Assembly: GCF_000003605.2 (NCBI RefSeq)
Contig: NW_003110483.1
Location: forward strand, 4,668 to 22,811
Source of the DNA: Saccoglossus kowalevskii
Taxonomy: Eukaryota; Hemichordata; Enteropneusta; Harrimaniidae
Direction of reading: 5' to 3'
DNA: 18,144 bases
The notes under the pieces were generated by a model that saw only the letters and a program-made list of their open reading frames with translations, searched no databases and was not told where the DNA came from. Position numbers and translations under genes: made by a program. Below, piece by piece: positions 17,427 through 18,144 of the stretch (position 1 is the stretch's first letter; each line of letters starts with the position of its first letter).

Positions 17427-18144
17427 TTATCAATTTTGATATCCGAGTGATTTAGTTATCAATCTTGATATCCAGTGTATTTAGTTATCAATCTTGATAT
17501 CCAGAGTATTTGGTTATCAATCTTGATATCCAAGTGATTTAGTTATCAATCTTGATATCCAGTGTATTTAGTTATCAATCTTGATATCCAGAGTATTTGG
17601 TTATCAATCTTGATATCCAAGTGATTTAGTTATCAATCTTGCTATCCAGTGTATTTAGTTATCAATCTTGATATCCAGAGTATTTGGTTATCAATTTTGA
17701 TATCCAAGTGATTTAGTTATCAATCTTGATATCCAAGTGATTTAGTTATCAATCTTGATATCCAAGTGATTTAGTTATCAATCTTGATATCCAGTGTATT
17801 TAGTTATCAATCTTGATATCCAGAGTACCGGTATTTGGTTATCAATCATGATATCCAGAGTATTTGGTTATCAATCTTGATATCCAAGTGATTTAGTTAT
17901 CAATCTTGATATCCAGAGTATTTGGTTATCAATCTTGATATCCAGAGTACCGGTATTTGGTTATCAATCATGATATCCAGAGTATTTGGTTATCAATCTT
18001 GATATCGAGAGTATTTGGTTATCAATCTTCATATCCAAGTGATTTAGTTATCAATCTTCATATTCAGTGTATTTAGTAATCAATCTTGATATCCAGAGTA
18101 CCGGTATTTGGTTATCAATCATGATATCCAGAGTATTTGGTTAT
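17427..18144. repeat. 29-bp tandem array in a NOA1 intron, running off the window
   Basis: About 25 units of 29 bp, each beginning TTATCAATCTTGATATCCA and ending in one of three tails: AGTGATTTAG, GTGTATTTAG or GAGTATTTGG. Near the start the three tails follow in fixed order, giving an 87-bp higher-order repeat; further right the order is less regular. Three units are lengthened by 5 bp to GAGTACCGGTATTTGG (about 17822, 17946 and 18097). Each unit contains the inverted repeat TATCAA-TC-TTGATA. It lies upstream of the NOA1 exon at 17104-17235. Confidence 0.95.

Overview
This window looks like intron-rich nuclear DNA of an aquatic invertebrate animal, although the species cannot be named from the sequence. 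The signs are GT-AG split exons of two conserved animal genes in a standard-code, AT-rich background, large tandem arrays inside introns, and several decayed mobile elements of kinds common in marine invertebrates (a tyrosine-recombinase retrotransposon, a Crypton-like remnant, and short inverted-repeat elements). I see no bacterial operon, CRISPR array, tRNA or rRNA.

The left part (1 to about 6240) is the 3' end of a tetraspanin gene on the + strand. A penultimate coding exon at 1590-1706 and a terminal coding exon at 5429-5533 encode the end of the large extracellular loop, the fourth membrane helix and a short cytoplasmic tail. Their flanking introns hold a 39-bp minisatellite (1-1428) and a 24-bp minisatellite (about 1746-3855, with an open frame of more than 2 kb that is probably only a by-product of the unit length). 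The second intron also holds a RecQ-like helicase fragment on the minus strand and one copy of an interspersed repeat (4257-5290).

The right part (about 6765 to 18144) is the 3' end of a NOA1-like gene (mitochondrial circularly permuted GTPase) on the minus strand. Its last four coding exons are 17235-17104, 14281-14168, 8987-8870 and 7079-6874; their phases fit exactly. The two genes therefore meet tail to tail, with about 0.5 kb between their likely poly(A) sites.

The NOA1 introns are full of repeats: an inverted-repeat element of about 817 bp (7770-8586), a decayed DIRS-order (Ngaro-like) retrotransposon inserted antisense (about 9400-14110), a 44-bp minisatellite (14262-15166), a second, inverted copy of the interspersed repeat (15280-15666), a Crypton-like 3' end with a 154-bp foldback structure (15917-16600), and a 29-bp array that runs off the right edge (17427-18144).

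The most striking observation is that the 44-bp minisatellite appears to be built from the NOA1 3' splice site itself. Each of about 21 units carries a branch-point-like motif, a pyrimidine-rich tract, an AG acceptor and the first ~20 bases of the exon, so the true acceptor is preceded by a ladder of near-identical decoys.
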